NCBI GenBank assembly: GCA_026873275.1
Contig: JANTUC010000001.1
Location: 3,534,001-3,598,000 of the forward strand
Length of the DNA: 64,000 nt
Source: Pseudopithomyces maydicus
Taxonomy: Eukaryota; Ascomycota; Dothideomycetes; Pleosporales; Didymosphaeriaceae
Direction: 5' to 3'
Positions 1 to 12,542 of the stretch are shown piece by piece (position 1 is the stretch's first letter; each line of letters begins with the position of its first letter). The notes beneath the pieces were generated by a model. The model worked only from the letters and a program-made list of their open reading frames with translations, was not told where the DNA came from and searched no databases. The position numbers and the translations under genes were made by a program.

Positions 1-575
1 TGACACTCTGAGAAAGTGGTGCTCAGGAGAAAGTGCAAATCTATACCAAGTACAACTTGCAGTGAGTACGAAAGAAGCAGGCCTTGGGCCGCGTACGTAT
101 GTGCACGCCCGGTCTCGGTGTTCTGGGTTAATTTGATGTCCGAAGAAAAAAATCGTACCATTTCGAACAAAAGGTGCTATAGTATATTATTGAATCTCAC
201 TCGCACGTACCTGCACGTTGACTCGTTGACGCGTTCGTGCCCGTGCCGCCTCGTTGGGAGGGGGGCATCCAAATTAAAGCACTGATAGTCGGCCATCTTA
301 TTGCGTGCTCGAACGCGAGTGGAAACAAGTCCCTGGTTTATTTTTTTCTGGCCGTCCCGTCCCGCAGTCACGATTCCATGGAAAAGTCGGCCTTGGGTCG
401 GGAATAGGAGGACGTGGGACGGACAAGCAAGGGCTCACGCACGTGTACCCACATTTATGGTGTTATGCCGCGGAAATGTACACGAGGTCCAACCTTGGTG
501 GGCATCCCACTTGAACTTTAAAAAGATTTTACCCGGGTACGGCGGGCGGGCGGGCAGACAGGCAGGCAGACTGAA

Positions 576-600
576 CAGACCAGACCAGACCAGACCAGAC
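576..600. repeat. Tandem CAGAC pentamer, 5 exact copies
   Basis: Five uninterrupted CAGAC units are read directly from the sequence, just after a GGCGGGCGGGCGGGCAGACAGGCAGGCAG-like stretch built of related tetramers. No gene is attached. Confidence 0.9.
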
Positions 601-2851
601 GGACAGGAGGATGGAGCTGCGAGGGATGGCCTGGGGTTTTAGCGCGCGTGGGCGGGATGAGCCCGCGAAGGATCGCAGGGAGCGAGGGGGACGATAGCGT
701 GGGATGGAGAGAGTTTTCCAGAAGGCTTCGTTGGGCGGAATTGCATCTTCCAGAAAGCGGCTGCTCTTCCTTCCTCCACGGTGAGCCAGGGCAGCGGGCG
801 GGCCGAAATGAGGATTGGGGGTTGTGACTCGCGAATTTTCCAGAAGACGCGTCGGACAGCGTTCTAGCGGATCAGGTCGAGAAGGAGTGGACATGGGGTT
901 ACATGCGAACGCAGTCGTGAGGTGGGATCTGCTCAGCGTGTGATTGGAGTGTGACGGCTATGCTTGAATTGGGCTAACGTGGGCCAGAGATCTTCATCGA
1001 CATGTGTGGGTATGTAGAGAGCTCCACATGCCGTTTTCTACAGTGCGCACCATGTACGTACACTAGTGTAAGTATTTGGCGGCTTGTGTGCTCTTACCGC
1101 ATCGGTACTGGTGACTTGGAGGGCCAGGACACGGAAGCGCAGCCGCGATTACATATCCACGAACCCTGGAGGATAGTAATCGGAGAAGGGTCCCGGAGCA
1201 TGTCATGTTCCGTCCAACCCTGCATCTTCGTGGGTCGATGCTGGAGATCATGTCCGGCGTTTTTCGTCGGCCCCAGCGTTGGAAAAGCACGCCATGGCCT
1301 CTTTGGAGCTCGCTAGGCCTATCTGGTCTCCCGGCAGTACGCAGAGCCGGTATAAGCTGTACGGTGATACGAGAATACGAAGGGGAAGATGAAGTTGCAC
1401 AGCCCAGTCAATCGCAAACCGGGGCAAGGATGAGTATGGATAGTGCATTGCACATCAGACGTGAGTCTGGATGTAACTTGGGGCTCCTGGGCGTCTGGAG
1501 TTGGGAGGTTGACGTGTCGTCAGTTGACCGTCTGGGATGCTGTGTCTCTGTCTAACACAGTGGTACAGACAGGACGGTTGAACTGAACTCGATGCTGTGC
1601 TCATGGCATCCGGCGAATGCGAAGGCGTGCCGTCACGCGCAGCGCATGTGTCTTCCTGAGTAATGCAATTTCGGAGGAGAACAGAAGTTTACAAGCGGGA
1701 CGCTGGCACCGCGGCACGTATATTCACAGTTACTCATCAGTAAAGGCCATGCAAGGCAGGTTCCGACCTGCCTGCTTGGTGGCTCGATCTTCAGGTGGCC
1801 TAGCCCGCGTACAGTATGGCAGTCTGTCATCGACAGTGGGTTGTCATCAACGGTGGATCCTTTGGGCCGACACGGACTGGCATGGAGCGCCACCGCCTGT
1901 TGCACGCACTGTGACGCAGTCAAGTGGAGCGACAGGTAGACGGTTATCGTGGAGCATGGCGATGAGGAGATTGCACAGTGTGTCCGCGAACGATGGCGCA
2001 AGGCGGCCGGTAGCAGGTACACAAACGAGGAACTTTGTTTCTGTTTCACATGCACTTGGACGTTTCAAGTTCGATCGATGGGTCTCACGAAGCGGCATGA
2101 GCAGGGTTGCAGCCTGGACGGCACGTGGACCAGAACCAGAACGCCGGTATGTGTGGTTTTGTAGCCGGGACAGATGTGAACACAGAGGCTGCACGGTGTC
2201 GGGCGCTGGGACATGGCGTCCTCGTCTCGAGGACGACGAGGCTACTACGGGGGTTTTCCAGCCCGCTCGGCGTCGGCGTGGGCGTCGTGCAGGATGGGGA
2301 CTCACAACGGCGGGCGAGCGGTACCCAGGTGCAGGGACAGGTAGAATATTTCCGGGAGACAGCGTGGTTCGCCGAGCCGGCGTCAAGGCGTCAAGCGTCA
2401 AGCGTCAGGCGTCATGCCATGCTGCTAGACTAGTCGAGTGTGTATGTACCTACGGTAGGTAGATGTGGTGGTATGTGCAGCACGGTACGTACCTACACAC
2501 GCGGCTGGCGGCACCGTCGAGGACAGGACTCGGCCAGGACACACGCACGGGGTGCAAAGACGGGCCACGGGCGGTGCTTTGCTCTTGGGAACCTCATCAC
2601 CACGCTCTCCGATCTCTCAGCGGGCCTCAATTATTGCACCACTCAGAGCCCCAGCGGCCAGCGGGGGCTGTGTGGTACTGTACATCGACCGTGGGCCGCT
2701 AGCAGAGAGGTGCAGAATCTACTGCTTGTAGTCTGACCATGCATTTCCACAGTGGACCCCCAGTGCAACGCTCGACGACGACCAGAGGCACGGAGAGACA
2801 TTTGCACAGGCGCGGGGCCATGAGACCGACGATGGCGGGCGTCCGGGCCTC

Positions 2852-2875
2852 TTTTTTTTTTTTTTTTTTTTTTTT
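2852..2875. repeat. Poly(T) run of 24
   Basis: An unbroken T run sits in otherwise GC-rich sequence. It could be the poly(A) tail of an old minus-strand retro-insertion or simple slippage; no retroelement ORF lies next to it. Confidence 0.9.
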
Positions 2876-3261
2876 CTCTTCGCTGCTGTTGTTGCTAAAC
2901 TTACACTATACACTAGACTACTGTATACAGTACACGCTGCACTAGGTAGGGGTACGTACCCAGATGGCTGCAGCGAGCATGACGATGACATGTGTCGACG
3001 CTGCAGACAGACGGGGACGGTGGGATCCCAATTCCAACGCTCACGGCTGGGGGCCCGGAAGCGGCAGGACGCAGACGCCCTGCTGGATCTGCGCAGATTG
3101 ACGGGTCGGTGGCATGCAGCAGCATCCATCTCAGAGGTGTCTTCTTGGTGCTTGGGGGGAGGGGAGGGTGTTGTATTGGGACATCCACAGCGCCGGGAAC
3201 AGGCGGCGGCCGTGCGTTGATTGGGCTGCATGAGGCGGCGCAGACGGTCGCAAGCCAGGCT

Positions 3262-3354
3262 CTGCTGCTGCTGGTGCTGCTGGTGCTAGGCTGGGTACTG
3301 CTGCTGCTGCTGCTGCTAGGCACTCGGGCTGCTGCTGCTGCCACTGCTGCTGCA
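3262..3354. repeat. CTG/GCT trinucleotide-rich microsatellite
   Basis: Interrupted CTG triplets (with GGTGCTG and CTAGG interruptions) are followed by GCTGCTGCTG. This creates open frames on both strands that should not be read as genes. Confidence 0.85.
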
Positions 3355-3443
3355 CTGCACTGCGCTGCACCGCACCCGCACCCCAGCCCAGCAGCAGCCC
3401 AGCAGCCCAGCAGCCCAGCAGCCCCAGCCCAGCCCCAGCCCGC

Positions 3444-3473
3444 CCTCCTCCTCCTCCTCCTCCTCCTCCTCCT
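3444..3473. repeat. CCT trinucleotide tract (about 10 units)
   Basis: A near-perfect CCT/AGG tract in the same low-complexity block as the CTG repeat. CT-rich tracts are common in fungal promoters, but no function can be shown here. Confidence 0.85.
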
Positions 3474-4938
3474 CTTTGCTTCTTCTGCGTCCGTCGCCCG
3501 CCCACCCGCCCGCCCGCAAACGCCTGTCACGGCGCCCGGCGGGCGGATGACGCTGCAGCCCCCGTGTGTCTGCGTCTGCATCTGCGTCTGCGTCTGCTCT
3601 GGCTGTCTGCAGGCCGGGGCGTGTGCTGCCTGCGCGGGCTGCTCGCTGCTCTGCCGGCCTAGCCGTCCTGGGCCGTCTCCAGATGCTCGCACACGCAGCG
3701 CCTTTATTGAAGAGGCTCCTCGGACCAGGGACGCTCGACGGGCAGCGCATCCTGCATCGGCGCTCGCTCCCCTTTGGGAACATGCTTCTCCCCACCGCTG
3801 CGCTCTTCACGCCCTCAGGCGTCGAGTAAGGGAGTCCAGCGAAATGGCTGTGGCGCGCGCGGTACGAGGCCCCAAGCCCAAGTGCCGCCGTCGTCGCTCC
3901 ACCGCCCACGGCGCCCGCCATTCGCTGCCGTTGCGGCATCACCTCCCTTGCGCCCTCCAAGTTAAACTCTCCTCCCGCCCTCCTGCTGTCATCTCACCTG
4001 GCCCGGCCCCACCTGAGCTGCTGCAAAGGCGATCCTGTCTTTAGGCGCCACGGGCAGCGCAAATGGCGCCCTCCGAGGCCATGGCCGCCCAGCAGTCCTG
4101 ACTGCGATCATCAGCCAGGATCTCTGCCCACACGCCAGCTGGGAGCGAGAGCCCACAAGCAACGCTGCACCGGTCCCTTAGCAGACGCTGCTATCACGCC
4201 GCCAATGCACTAACATGGGAGCGGAAAACGGAATCGTCCGGCTCGAATCAGGCACCGCCGCCCTGCGCTGGCCGCCGCTTTGGCTGCCCTCGTTCGTTGC
4301 ATGTGGTGGAGCAGGGGGTGTGGTTGTCCTCCACCCCGCGCGCCTGTCCAAGATGCGATGCACCCGTGGACGCCTGTGCACTGAGGCCGCACCAGGTGCA
4401 CTCCACTTACTCATTGGGATGCATGGCTTCTGTCACAGCCTCCAGCAGACTCTCCACCCACCGCTTTCGAGCCCTGCTCAGGCTGCTGTGTCCCGAGCCC
4501 GCTGGCCAGACATGACCATTCCGTTTCAGACTGCCTCCACCTCCTGCACACCCGCCAGAGCACTCTCCTCCCGCCTCTGCTCCCGCCGCATCATCTTCCT
4601 CACCCTGCACCTTTAAAAGCCGACTGGCGTCTCGCTCCAGCGAGCTAGCAAGGGACCCGGCCCAAGCCTCACCATCCATCCCGTATACTTAGTTCACCCT
4701 CCTCAAATACTTGCCAGTCGCGCCACTTTTCACCCATTCTCTAGTAATCTCTACCAGACTACCACCCGTGCCTGACGCCCGTGTGCCGGACCCTCTTTGC
4801 GCGAAGCGCCTGCGATCGTCCCCAGATCCCTGCTCCACCCTTGAACCTCCCGGGCACGGATGACATCAATAGAACTGCAACTATCTTGTCACCACCGTCC
4901 ACCTGCTGCTGCCTGCTTGTCTCTGCATCCGTAACACC

Positions 4939-7444
4939 ATGTCTGGATACTATCCCAACAACCAGAACATCCCGCCGCAGTACTACAATGTCAACCCCAG
5001 TCTTTCCAACCTTCCCAACCTGATGACCAGCGATGGCTCCTTCCCACATGGCATGCCCGAGAGTCCAGTGTACCACGCAATGCCTGGCTCCTACGCCCCC
5101 TACCCCGAGCCGCATATGCAGCAGCAACAGCAGCAGCAGCAGCAGCAGCCGTTCATGGGCCAGTACTCGGACGCATCAGGTCCTATGGATGCTTCCCACG
5201 ATCCGAATGCGCGGGTCAGACGCCGCCCAGCCCCGGGGAGCATGTGAAGCACCGAAGGACGCGGAGTGGATGTTTTACCTGCCGGCAGCGGAGGGTCAAG
5301 GTGGGTGGTGCTGTCTCAACCCGAATACGAATGTCTGACGCTAACATCAACCACAGTGCGATGAGGCACACCCCATATGCGAAAGTGGGTGCTGCTCCAT
5401 GCTCCATCTTCTCTGAAAAGTGGCTGATTTTTTTTTCTGTCTAGGGTGCCGCAAGGGCAATCGCGAGTGCATCTACCCAGAGGCTCAATCATCTCAAAAG
5501 GCCAGCCGCTCTTCCAAGTCGGGAAAATCATCATCCGTCGAAGGCTCATCGCCCGAGGACCAAGATGAGGACTCCAAGGAGCGACTACCTGCAATTCTTG
5601 ACGATGACGAAGAAGAGGACGAAGACGATATGGACGTCGAAGCGAAGCGTCAAGCAAGACGAGAAGCGTCTGACACGCCCGCACTGACACTCGACCGAAG
5701 TCCTTCCCCGTCGGTCGACAACTCGTTGAAAACGCCTAACCTAGCTACACGGCCGCCGATCCATCGAAAGGGGAGCCATCCGACCACGAAATCAACCACG
5801 ACCGGTAAACCTGCGCTCAGGAGCGACATTGCATTCTACCTAGACTACTTTAAAAAGCACATGACAGCACACCACTATTCGCTGAAGCACGACACGTCCA
5901 AATTCTTCAAAGTCGACTATCTCGATCACGCCATGAAGTACACGCCACTGTTGTACGCCATTGTAGGATATGCTGCCTATTTTCACACGCTCAGCCAGCC
6001 GAATGCTCGTATACATACGTTTTTGCAATACTACGATGAGTCGATAACACGGCTCCGTGCGAACATTATGAAAACCAAGAAGCAGGGGCTGTCTACTCTT
6101 TTGACCATCCTGCAGCTTGCAGCTATAGAGGTAGGTACCGTGATGGGCATCGTGTAACACCGGCTAATCCGCTGTGCAGGAGTTACTAGGTGACTGGGTC
6201 AACCTGATGGGACACCAAAAGGCTGCGAAGGAGATGTTGACGCAGCTATACGATACGAAAACGATCACGCAATCCCCATTTCTTCTCAAAGTGGTCTTGT
6301 GGTACAGTCGGTTCGATCTCTTTGTCGGTCTCCAATCTGGGGGAAGCGATTCTCAGCCATGATTGGTACGTGGCAGTACACGAGCATTACAAAAAAGAAG
6401 TTCGCGAACATCCAGACGATATTGGGTTAAAATACGATGAGCGATTTGCATACTCACGGCTTGTTGCTAAGGAGTCGAGCGATTTCTTTTTCAGGAAGGG
6501 AAAGGGGCTCATCAGTGACGCCGAGTTCATGGAGCAGTTGCCAAAGTTGTCCGAGAAGGTCCACGGGTTGGAGACCATTATCGATCCGATGCTCATGGAT
6601 CCCAAGCACAAGATTCATACTATCGCCGGGACTCCAGATCCTGACAGCATAGTCAATTCCTTTGAACCGAACCTGTTATTTGGCGGGAAGTTTTGGACAT
6701 CGAATTATCTTCGGCTCGATATGTGGGGCATCATCTTCATGTTCAATTTATCGACCTCGATGGCTTTGCAAAAGCCGCCGGAACCCGAGGTGACAACGCG
6801 GGCGTTCCAGGCGGCTCAGTTGTTCGAGGCCATTCGGAAATATCCAGACGCACCACCGGGAGCAATGATCGAAGCGCAGGCTTGCTTTGCAATTGCGACG
6901 TTATTCCTACCCAAGGACCCGAAAACAGTACAATGGTGCCGTAAGACGCTGGCATCAATTGAAAGTGCAGGGTAAGTATTTACCCTGCAAGGCAATGCTC
7001 CCAAAATGCTTCCTTTGCAGTTCACTGGGTATCGAATCTATTGCTAATTGTATGTGTAGCTACATCTATCCGGAAACCCTTCGAAGCAGGTTCCTTACGA
7101 GCTGGGGGATCACCACCTCTGACTGGTGGCTGCCTGACGACGAGGGATGCCCCCCTATCATCCGGTCAATAAAAGACTTCATCCTGGAGCGAACAACGGG
7201 ACCCAGGGACGAAGTTTCAGAGAATCTCCGCGAGATGCGAGGGATCTTTGGAACCCTCACAATCTCGAATTCTCCACCCGATGATACGTCCAGCAACGCC
7301 ACCGAGGAAACTGTGGGCATGGGTTCCATCTCAACCAATCCCGAGGACATGATATACTACACAGGGTCGTCACCCGACTACGAGTACAACTACGATCGCA
7401 AAGCATCCGGCGCAGAGCCTTACGGATCGGGCCACTTCTCATGA
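4939..7444 (+). CDS. Zn(II)2Cys6 transcription factor with Fungal_trans_2-type domain (two apparent frameshifts)
   Basis: Nuclear DNA-binding regulator, about 750 aa after correction. The N-terminus is Tyr/Pro/Gln-rich with a polyQ tract. The Zn cluster has the exact C-x2-C-x6-C-x6-C-x2-C-x6-C spacing (C112, 115, 122, 129, 132, 139) and is assembled only by splicing introns 5301-5356 and 5385-5444. An acidic Ser-rich linker and a long helical regulatory domain (the PF11951-like type, inferred) follow. Further introns are 6131-6179 and 6972-7059; the last has a CTAAT branch site, and an alternative acceptor at 7020 would add 13 residues. The frame breaks twice: near 5231-5238 (one base missing in CCCCGGGG, just before the conserved basic approach to the cluster) and at G run 6339-6343 (one extra base). 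With both corrected the CDS is 2253 nt, divisible by three. Target genes are unknown. Confidence 0.85.
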
Positions 7445-9268
7445 CAGTGTAAGACGCCGTCGTTGCGGTCTGCAGTGGGACGAGACAACAAGACACCGGA
7501 TCGCGGCGGCATGCATATGCGGTGACACGGCCGCAAACTCTCTATTACACAACGCATTGGACGCCTCGAGTGATAGGAAGGCGCTTGGTACTACTGTTTC
7601 GACAGTATGGAGCATGGCTTGCGTCGTGTGTACAATTGGCATCTGGTACGACGTTGTCTGCGGCGGACTAAAACCCACTTGGGTGTGGTTTAGCGAAAGG
7701 GGATCCGCAGGACCCACGACAGGGTACATGTGTTATGTACCGGATGTGTTCCCCGCAGCAGCTTGTTTCGACGTCGAGCTAGACACGGGTTGCTTCGTTC
7801 TTGCCCCAACAATATCAGCTCTGCAGCGTGTGTGCAATGTTGCGACTGCAAGGGGGCCTCCCTTGACGACTCAACGTGGTCAATCTCAAAAGTCTTGGAT
7901 ATCGGAGGTGGTGCTTTGGGAATGCCCCGTGCAGCAGGGCTGGTTGGCAGGACGTGGATCCATTCGAGCCTTGGATTCATGGTGCATTTCAATGCATCGT
8001 GCACATGGGGCAATGTACCGATGCAGCTATTTACTTTTCCCTTTCAGAACACAGATGTGGGCGCTCGAGTGCCCACTGATCAGCATCATCTTCTTCTTCG
8101 CTTCATGTATCTATTACTACAATAAACAGAATTCCGCCCGGCCCTAATTCGGTCCACCGTCGACTCGGAGCTCAACGAACAGGCATCGGTCCGACTGAGC
8201 GCCTATAGCGTTACGGGCGCACTACTGTCTGCCTCGTATCAATCACTCGTTCGCTGCGGTGTCTCGAATTTGGAAACTATAAAGGCACGCAACACGAGTC
8301 GATATTTCGCCTGACATGTGAAGACATATACATATAAATGCGGTGATTCTCTGCCAGCATACATAGCGGCGTGGGGTTCAGGCACTAAGACAATTCCTTC
8401 CCCACGCTACATATATATACAATGCTCATCGGTGAAGTCGCAGTGGCACTCGACGACTCTACAGTCTAGTTTAGTGATGTCTATCGTCGGATGCGGACCC
8501 GCTGGTGCATCTCCGCTTTTTAGGTTACACTCGGAGGACGCACGGATGCGGGCACCATAACACACCTAGCATGTACCTACTTATGTCTCTCCTGATGCAG
8601 TCTGCTTAGCGTACCGCAGCAGGAGCGGGCGGGGCTGCGCATGCTGTCGATGCTAGAGCAACGTGGTATGCTTTAGATGAGAGCTGGCGAGCGATGGGTG
8701 AATGCTAAACAGTGGCACCTCGTACGATGGCCGGCGGCGTTCTCCGGCGAATAGAATTTAGAGCGTGGTTCCACTGGGCTATTTTCGGAAATGGAAATGC
8801 GGGCTCTTTGGAAGGTTTGTGTCCTCAGGCGCATATGCCGTTCTCTGGATGGGTGGGCGGGAGTTGGTGATGGTATGCATATATATATATTTTTATATCA
8901 CCTTGGTGTGATGAATGGAGGTGGGAGAGTGAAAGGAAGCATGTGGAAGCATGTGAAGTAGAGGTTTGAAAAGCCTCTTCCGCTAGCACTACAAGACCGT
9001 AAAGGGACAGCATACCCCATCTAACGCACATCTGCATGTACATTCGGAGCCATGGAAGACGGGGACATTTTGCGGACATGTCAAGGTCCCGATGTGGCAT
9101 AGCGGTGGCTGAGTCGGCGCCTCACCAGGGTCTGTGCATGGACCAACGCTCTCCAGGCGCACGCGCGATGGCACATGAAAGCTCGACGAAACGCAACGCC
9201 TCGACAACAACCCACAGCGACCCAAGAGTCCACTAGCTTTCACCATACCTTTCTGAACCTACGTCATC
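7445..9268. other. Intergenic, no gene seen
   Basis: Downstream of the regulator and upstream of the BAR gene. Short open frames show no motif, no plausible introns and no codon structure. It contains short TA stretches (8409-8420, 8880-8900). It presumably holds the 3' end of one gene and the promoter of the next. Confidence 0.5.
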
Positions 9269-10726
9269 ATGGACAACTTCCAGAAACTCGGCGCCTTCGG
9301 CAAGAACATCTCGTACGCTGCCTCCGAACCTCCGCCTGCCCTCTCCCACAGATTGCCCTCCTCTTGATATGCTGACCTGGCCTCTACAGCGCCTCATTCA
9401 CACCTTTTGCTGCCCGCACCCAGCAGCTCGTCAAGGAGACGCTCGGCCAGGATGTCGACAAGGTACGATCTCTGGACGTGGCTCCCGAGTCCCGCGAGGG
9501 GTCCGGTCGAGCTACAGCTGCCTGCGTCGTAAGCATACTGACGCCCTGCGACCACAGACTCAGCTGCCCCCCGACTACATCGAGCTTGAGAAGCGCGTGG
9601 ATGCGCTGAAGAAGGTGCACAACACCATGCTTCAAGTCACGTACGGATCCCGCGCTGCTCCTATCATGCCCCACAGTGTCTGACGCCGCGGCTCCTATAC
9701 AGCTCCCAATACTCCAACGAGGCCTACGACTACCCGACCAACATCCGCGAGTCCTTCAACGACCTCGGCCGCACCGTCGGCGAGAAGGTCCAGCTGCTCT
9801 CCGCCGCGACCTCCCCCGCCGAAGCCCAGGCCGCCCTCACCGCACCCCTCCGCGAAGCCGCAGCCCAAGACCTTCAGCCACGCCGTCGCCCGCGCCGCCC
9901 TCAATGCCTCACACACGCTGCAGGGCGAGCAGTCCGGCGCCGGCGAGGACCCCCTCGCCACCGCCCTCGAGAAGTACGCCGTCGCCAGCGAGAAGGTCGG
10001 AGAGGCACGCCTCGCCCAGGACGCACAGATCCAGAGCAAGTTCCTGGCCGGCTGGAGCACCACGCTCAACACAAACATCATGTTTGCGACCCGCGCCCGC
10101 AAGGCCGTCGAGAACTCGCGGCTCAACTTGGATGCCACCAAGGCCAACGTCAAGGGCGGCGCCTTCTCCCTGCCGGGCCAGAAGTCCCAGCAGCACAGCC
10201 TCAACGACGAGGATCTGACCGAGGAGCAGCGGGCGAAGATCGAGCAGGCGGAGGACGAGTTCGTCGGTCAGACTGAGGAGGCTGTCGGCGTCATGAAGAA
10301 CGTGCGTTTACCTACCTACCTACCTACCCACCTACCTACCTCCCCTATATTTTTCCAAGTAGAAACACCCCCAGCTAACGCAACCACCCCAGGTCCTCGA
10401 CACCCCCGAGCCCCTCCGCAACCTCGCGGACCTCATCGCCGCCCAGCTCGAGTACCACAAGAAGGCCTACGAGATCCTGTCCGAGCTGGCCCCCGTGGTG
10501 GATCAGCTCCAGGTGGAGCAAGAGGTGCGTCGCCACGACTCCTCTGGTTTCTAGTCCAGCCCTCGCTTTCGTCGTCTCAATCCCTTTGTCTTTCGTTTTT
10601 ATACAATCGTCACGTCTGTCTCCTTGGAACGCGCTCTGATTATTCTGCTCCAGCAAAAGTACCGTAATCCCCACTGATGATGTCCATGCACAGGCTAGCT
10701 ACCGCAAGGCGAGGGAGGGGGCTTAG
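9269..10726 (+). CDS. GVP36: BAR-domain membrane-curvature protein, Gvp36 family (one apparent frameshift)
   Basis: Predicted N-BAR-like protein of 320 aa that binds and bends Golgi or endosomal membranes and supports vesicle traffic (family knowledge for yeast Gvp36; BAR_2 family). Six exons: 9269-9312, 9390-9462, 9558-9640, 9703-10301, 10393-10524, 10694-10726, all with GT-AG introns. The protein is almost entirely charged helix: an N-terminal FTPFAARTQQLVKE helix, the ELEKRVDALKKVHN coiled coil, then long helices with QSKFLAGWSTTL and a NLADLIAAQLEYHKKAYEIL stretch typical of BAR domains. Codons shift by +1 at the C run 9845-9848; removing one C restores one frame and a 963-nt CDS. The fifth intron contains a TACC repeat. 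Paralogous BAR proteins are the main alternative. Confidence 0.85.
10313..10342. repeat. TACC/CCTA tetranucleotide repeat within an intron
   Basis: TACC units, one interrupted, lie within the fourth-to-fifth exon intron of the BAR gene. A simple repeat that does not disturb the splice sites. Confidence 0.8.
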
Positions 10727-12542
10727 GCGGGGAGTGAGTGTGAGTGTGAGTGCGGGGAGGGGATGCGATGTGATGTGACGTGATGTGATGTGGTGAGGGG
10801 TGTGGGAAGGAAGCAAAGGGGAGGTGATCCGATCCGATCCCTGAGCTGGGGCGGATTGACAGGTATCGTAGATGATGGAATTTTTTTCCTTTGATGTTTC
10901 CCGGGGGCTCAGCTCGGCCGGCAAACCGGTTACCACAATTGTTAGTTGGTTGGAATGAAACGGGTTCTTGAAGTCATCGCTTGAAATCATCGCTTGATTG
11001 AAGTCATTGCCGTGCAATCATCGCACCGGCCCGATACCTAGCTACGATACAAGCATGCCCGCTGCAGCACGTCTCCCACCCCAATCCGACGCCCACGCCT
11101 CGCCCAATAAGACGCATCCACCGCCCCTCTGCACCTCGGCCCTCGCAAGCTATTCTCCAACCGTCACGACTCCCTGTCCATTACACCACACTCGTGAGTA
11201 TGCAGTCCAAGCTAACCGGACGATGCGAAACACATATCCCAGGACATACGTATGTGCAGCCTCGCCATCGGACGCCGTGGACCTCCATGCAAATGAAGAA
11301 AAGCAGCGAATCAGAGCACCGCATCGTTGCGTGGTAAAGCCCACTTCGCTCCACGGTACGTCCGTCCCGTCGCACCAGGATGGGCGGTGGAGGTGTGGCG
11401 GGCCAATCACGGCGCGGCGGGTGCCCGACGGGTGCGAGATTGTGTTTACGTGTGTAGGTGCAGTGGAGGTGGGAGTGTGGATGGGTGTGTGTACGGATGT
11501 ATAGACATACAGACAGTGCAGTATAGATGATATGGTAAAGTGTGGTAAAGTGTAGTATGGTAAACTGCGAACTTGAAAACAGCTTGTGAGCAAGTCACAC
11601 CGCGTCACTTCATGTGTTCTGTGTTCTGTATTCTGTACGACAACGTTCCTCAGCTTTGAGGAGAAAAATACCAAAATCCAAGCATTTTGATTCGCGGGCG
11701 CGCCAGAAAAAAAAACGGTACACGGGAACCGGATTGGACCCATTTCCACGGTTCAGCACCACGGTGCTACGTAGCAGGCGTGGGTTTCGAGGCCACAGAA
11801 CGGGGCTGTGCGGCTGGGGACTTGGGGGACTCGGGGACTCGGGAATTTGGAGGAGGTGCGTACGTGGACGGCGGCGGTTCCACGGGGAGATGGTGCGTGT
11901 ATTTGAGCGTCTCGTATCTCGTATCTTGGGCGCCTTTTTTCTTTCTTTCTCATCACCACGCTGCTGAGAAGAAGACTCGCTTCAACTCGACTCATCGTTT
12001 GCAAAGTCAGCCCCGCGTGCGAACTGTTTGCCTGGTTGCTACCGTGTGTTGAGTGGCTACGGGTTTACGTATATATATATATCTGTATATACATATTTAG
12101 CATCCCCCGGATCTACACGTCCACTCACCTACCCACCCGCTTACTCACCCAGCCGGTCGGAAAGAACAGTTGAGAGGCCTCGAGGCTGGGAACAAGATAC
12201 CCGTGGCGAAAGACTGGGACTCAACGAACCGGCAAAGCGAGCGTGCTATAGTATACTATACAGCACCGTACCGTGGCATACCTACTACCATCCAGGCCGT
12301 CGGACCCCACGTCGAGGCTCATCACCATTGCTCCTTCCTCCGTCACCGCAGGACCTCTTTATCTTCCATCGAGGCTCGACTTTATCTCACCCTGACCTCC
12401 TCCACCTTTTACACTCCAACCGCACACCTTTACTTTTCTTCCCACACAAAACCAAAATTCAAGATCTAAACCTCAGCACCACACCACACCAACCAACCAA
12501 CCAACCAACCAACCAACAACCCAAAGAAGAAGAAAATAAAAA
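10727..12542. other. Intergenic; promoter and 5' leader of the RTA1-like gene
   Basis: No supported gene. The distal half has TGTGAG/GTGATGTG repeats (10735-10800). The proximal part holds a TA-rich element (12070-12092, compatible with a TATA region) and a CA/CT-rich leader ending in a CCAA tandem repeat right before the ATG. Confidence 0.55.
12489..12516. repeat. ACCA/CCAA tetranucleotide repeat in the 5' leader
   Basis: About seven CCAA units just upstream of the start codon at 12543, followed by an A-rich context (AAAATAAAAA before ATG) that makes a favourable fungal translation start. Confidence 0.85.

Larger units (their letters stand above)
1..4938. other. Gene-poor GC-rich region upstream of the Zn2Cys6 gene
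   Basis: I find no convincing gene here. Open frames are short or, between about 2.9 and 4.0 kb, long only because of low-complexity GC-rich triplets (both strands stay open, a sign of composition rather than coding). The region holds five exact CAGAC copies (576-600), a run of 24 T (2852-2875), CTG/GCT triplets (3262-3354) and a CCT tract (3444-3473). The last kilobase is pyrimidine-rich, with a TTTAAAAG element near 4613, and fits a promoter and 5' leader for the regulator starting at 4939. That role is inference. Confidence 0.5.

Noticed and set aside
2913..4044. Long open frames on both strands (up to 350 aa)
   Set aside because: They consist of GC-rich triplet repeats (CTG, CCT, GCC), stay open in several frames at once and show no domain or splice structure.
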